A stretch of 64,000 nucleotides of DNA from Citrobacter amalonaticus. GTDB lineage: Bacteria; Pseudomonadota; Gammaproteobacteria; Enterobacterales; Enterobacteriaceae. A program made the translations under genes and the position numbers. The first letter of the stretch is position 1; the number at the start of each line of letters is the position of its first letter. Positions 62,600 through 64,000 of the stretch are shown piece by piece. The stretch is from the NCBI GenBank assembly GCA_028994555.1, contig JARDVN010000001.1, positions 4,402,001 through 4,466,000 of the forward strand. Direction: 5' to 3'. The notes below the pieces were generated by a model. The model saw only the letters and a program-made list of their open reading frames with translations. It was not told the DNA's origin and did not search any database.

Positions 62600-63822
62600 G
62601 ATTGCGCCTCCACTTCCGTTTCTGCCGGAACGTTTTCATCTTTTGGCACCAGCATCATGGCCACGCCAATCGCCGTTACACCGCCAATCAATTTGCCGAC
62701 AATCATCGGGAAGATCATGGCGTTCATGTTGGCCGCCGCGAAGCCTAAGTGGTCACCCAGCGCGAAGGCTGCGGAGACGGCGAAGGCGCAGTTGATCACT
62801 TTGCCGCGGGTATCCATCTGCTTCATCATGCCGAACATCGGGATGTTATTCGCCAGTGTCGCCACCATGCCGCCTGCTGCCATATTGTTGATTTTCAACA
62901 GGCTACCGACGCGCATCAGCGGTTTCTCAAACCAGCGGGTCAGCAACAGCACCATCGGATAGGCCCCGAGCAGCACGCAGGAGATAGAACCGATCACTTC
63001 AATGGCGCGCATCACTTCACCGGGAGTGTCGCCTGGTGCCATAAAGATAGGGTCGAGACCGGGGATTAAGTCCCAGCCCAGCAGGAATTTAATGACCGCC
63101 GCAGCGAGACCAATGGTGATCAGCGCGACGAGGAATTTGGCGAAGATCTGGAAGCCGTTGATCATTTTTTCCGGGATGAATTTCAGCCCAAGCGCCACCA
63201 GTACGGCGACGATGATCACCGGGATCATGTTCATCAGGATCAGCGCAAAGGTGAACTCGACCGGTTGTCCGTTGATCTCAACGCCCGAGTACATGGCGAC
63301 CAGACCACCGGCAATACAGCCGATAGGGATCGTGACAATGCCTGCCAGCACGCCAAGCGCCAGATAACGGCGGTCTGAAGGTTCGATAATGCCCAGCGCA
63401 ACGGGGATGGAGAACACGATGGTGGGTCCCATCATTGCCCCCAGAATCAGCCCGGAGTAGAGCCACGCCGCCACATCGCCGCCCGCCAGCTCTTTGGCGA
63501 GGAAGAAGCCGCCCATATCGCACGCCAGCAGCGTTCCGGCGAACATGGATGGGTTCGCGCCAAGCATTTCATATAACGGAATGATCACCGGCCCAAGCAG
63601 TTTGGCTAATACCGGCGCCAGCGCGGTCATACCAACCATCGCCAGTCCCAGTGCGCCCATCGCCATAAACCCTTCTTCGAACTGACCGCCGGATCCCTCA
63701 ATACTTTTGCCAAACTTCCCGAGGAAACGCGCCGACCCGCCGAACTGCGACAGGATCCTGTCCACGGCGGCAATCAGCATAAAGAACATCATGATGTACA
63801 TGATGATTTCGTTAATTCCCAT
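62596..63822 (-). CDS. eutH: Ethanolamine permease EutH
   Basis: 408-residue inner-membrane protein with about ten helices, the E. coli length. It assists ethanolamine uptake at low concentration. The start MGINEIIMYIMMFF matches the family. Between eutG and eutA. Confidence 0.95.
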   Translation of the reverse strand: MGINEIIMYIMMFFMLIAAVDRILSQFGGSARFLGKFGKSIEGSGGQFEEGFMAMGALGLAMVGMTALAPVLAKLLGPVIIPLYEMLGANPSMFAGTLLACDMGGFFLAKELAGGDVAAWLYSGLILGAMMGPTIVFSIPVALGIIEPSDRRYLALGVLAGIVTIPIGCIAGGLVAMYSGVEINGQPVEFTFALILMNMIPVIIVAVLVALGLKFIPEKMINGFQIFAKFLVALITIGLAAAVIKFLLGWDLIPGLDPIFMAPGDTPGEVMRAIEVIGSISCVLLGAYPMVLLLTRWFEKPLMRVGSLLKINNMAAGGMVATLANNIPMFGMMKQMDTRGKVINCAFAVSAAFALGDHLGFAAANMNAMIFPMIVGKLIGGVTAIGVAMMLVPKDENVPAETEVEAQS

Positions 63823-63850
63823 AGCCCCTACTCCCTGTCATTTGTGATTT

Positions 63851-63937
63851 GTAGGCCGGATAAGACGTTTACGTCGCCTCCGGCATTAACGCCGTGTTAT
63901 TGCCGGATGGCGGTGCGAGCACCTTATCCGGCCTACA
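63851..63937. repeat. REP/BIME repeat between eutG and eutH
   Basis: Facing palindromes gtaggccggataagacg...ggcat and gccggatggcggtgcg...cttatccggcctac inside the operon, which may stabilise the upstream part of the eut transcript. Confidence 0.85.
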
Positions 63938-63941
63938 GGCA

Positions 63942-64000
63942 TTACCCGGCCGCCGCGTACAACTCGATAATGTCGCGCTGCGTGGCGGTGCGTGGGTTGC
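63942..64000 (-). CDS. eutG: Iron-type alcohol dehydrogenase EutG, C-terminal fragment
   Basis: Only the last 19 codons are in the window (NPRTATQRDIIELYAAAG and stop). The NPR...DI..LY pattern is the end of group III iron-dependent alcohol dehydrogenases, and eutG is expected before eutH. The enzyme reduces acetaldehyde to ethanol in the microcompartment. Confidence 0.8.
   Translation of the reverse strand, partial: NPRTATQRDIIELYAAAG

Overview
This window comes from an Enterobacteriaceae chromosome. Gene order and protein sequences match the glk-to-eut segment of Escherichia and Salmonella. The mix of genes (ipdC, an extra aldo-keto reductase, ptsJ and yfeJ as in Salmonella, plus xapABR as in E. 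coli) points to Citrobacter or a close relative; the genus is an inference.

Layout. 1-4858: start of glk, then yfeO, ipdC, a YghZ-like reductase and ypeC. 4959-9422: an accessory sugar cluster (PTS EIICB, PurB-like lyase, NagA-like deacetylase, stub of a regulator) cut by an IS1 that has no target duplication. 9510-18062: mntH, nupC, pdeA (yfeA), two tRNA-Ala, yfeCD, gltX, three tRNA-Val and tRNA-Lys. 18063-27756: an Rhs island inserted between tRNA-Lys and xapR. It holds vgrG, a PAAR-rhs gene with an unrecognised AT-rich C-terminal domain, a Sel1-repeat putative immunity lipoprotein, an orphan toxin-like tail with a small exported protein, and an inverted Rhs-associated protease-like gene that has lost its HExxH motif. 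27757-33162: xapR, xapB (split by a second, inverted IS1), xapA, a flxA-like gene with a sigma-28-type promoter, and yfeR. 33252-42723: yfeH, ypeB, ligA, zipA, cysZ, cysK and ptsHI-crr. 42836-46049: a small protein gene, pdxK, ptsJ and yfeJ. 46082-51860: cysM, cysAWTP and ucpA. 52041-56517: yfeX, yfeY, yfeZ, ypeA, amiA and hemF. 56613-64000: the 3' part of the eut operon (eutR, K, L, C, B, A, H and the end of eutG).

How genes work together. cysPTWA imports sulfate and thiosulfate, CysZ supplies sulfate, and CysK and CysM make cysteine. ptsHI-crr phosphorylates PTS sugars and would feed the accessory EIICB. EutBC, EutA, EutH, EutK, EutL and EutR belong to the ethanolamine microcompartment pathway. 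PdxK and PtsJ form a divergent vitamin B6 salvage pair. VgrG and Rhs are expected type VI secretion cargo, but no secretion machinery is in the window.

Sequence quality is the main caveat. About 35 apparent frameshifts, including in essential genes such as ligA, are single extra bases in homopolymer runs, and all three tRNA-Val genes carry the same extra G. These look like sequencing or consensus errors. Frameshifted genes are therefore annotated as whole CDSs with the slip positions given; only the IS1-broken genes and the start-less orphan tail are called pseudogenes.
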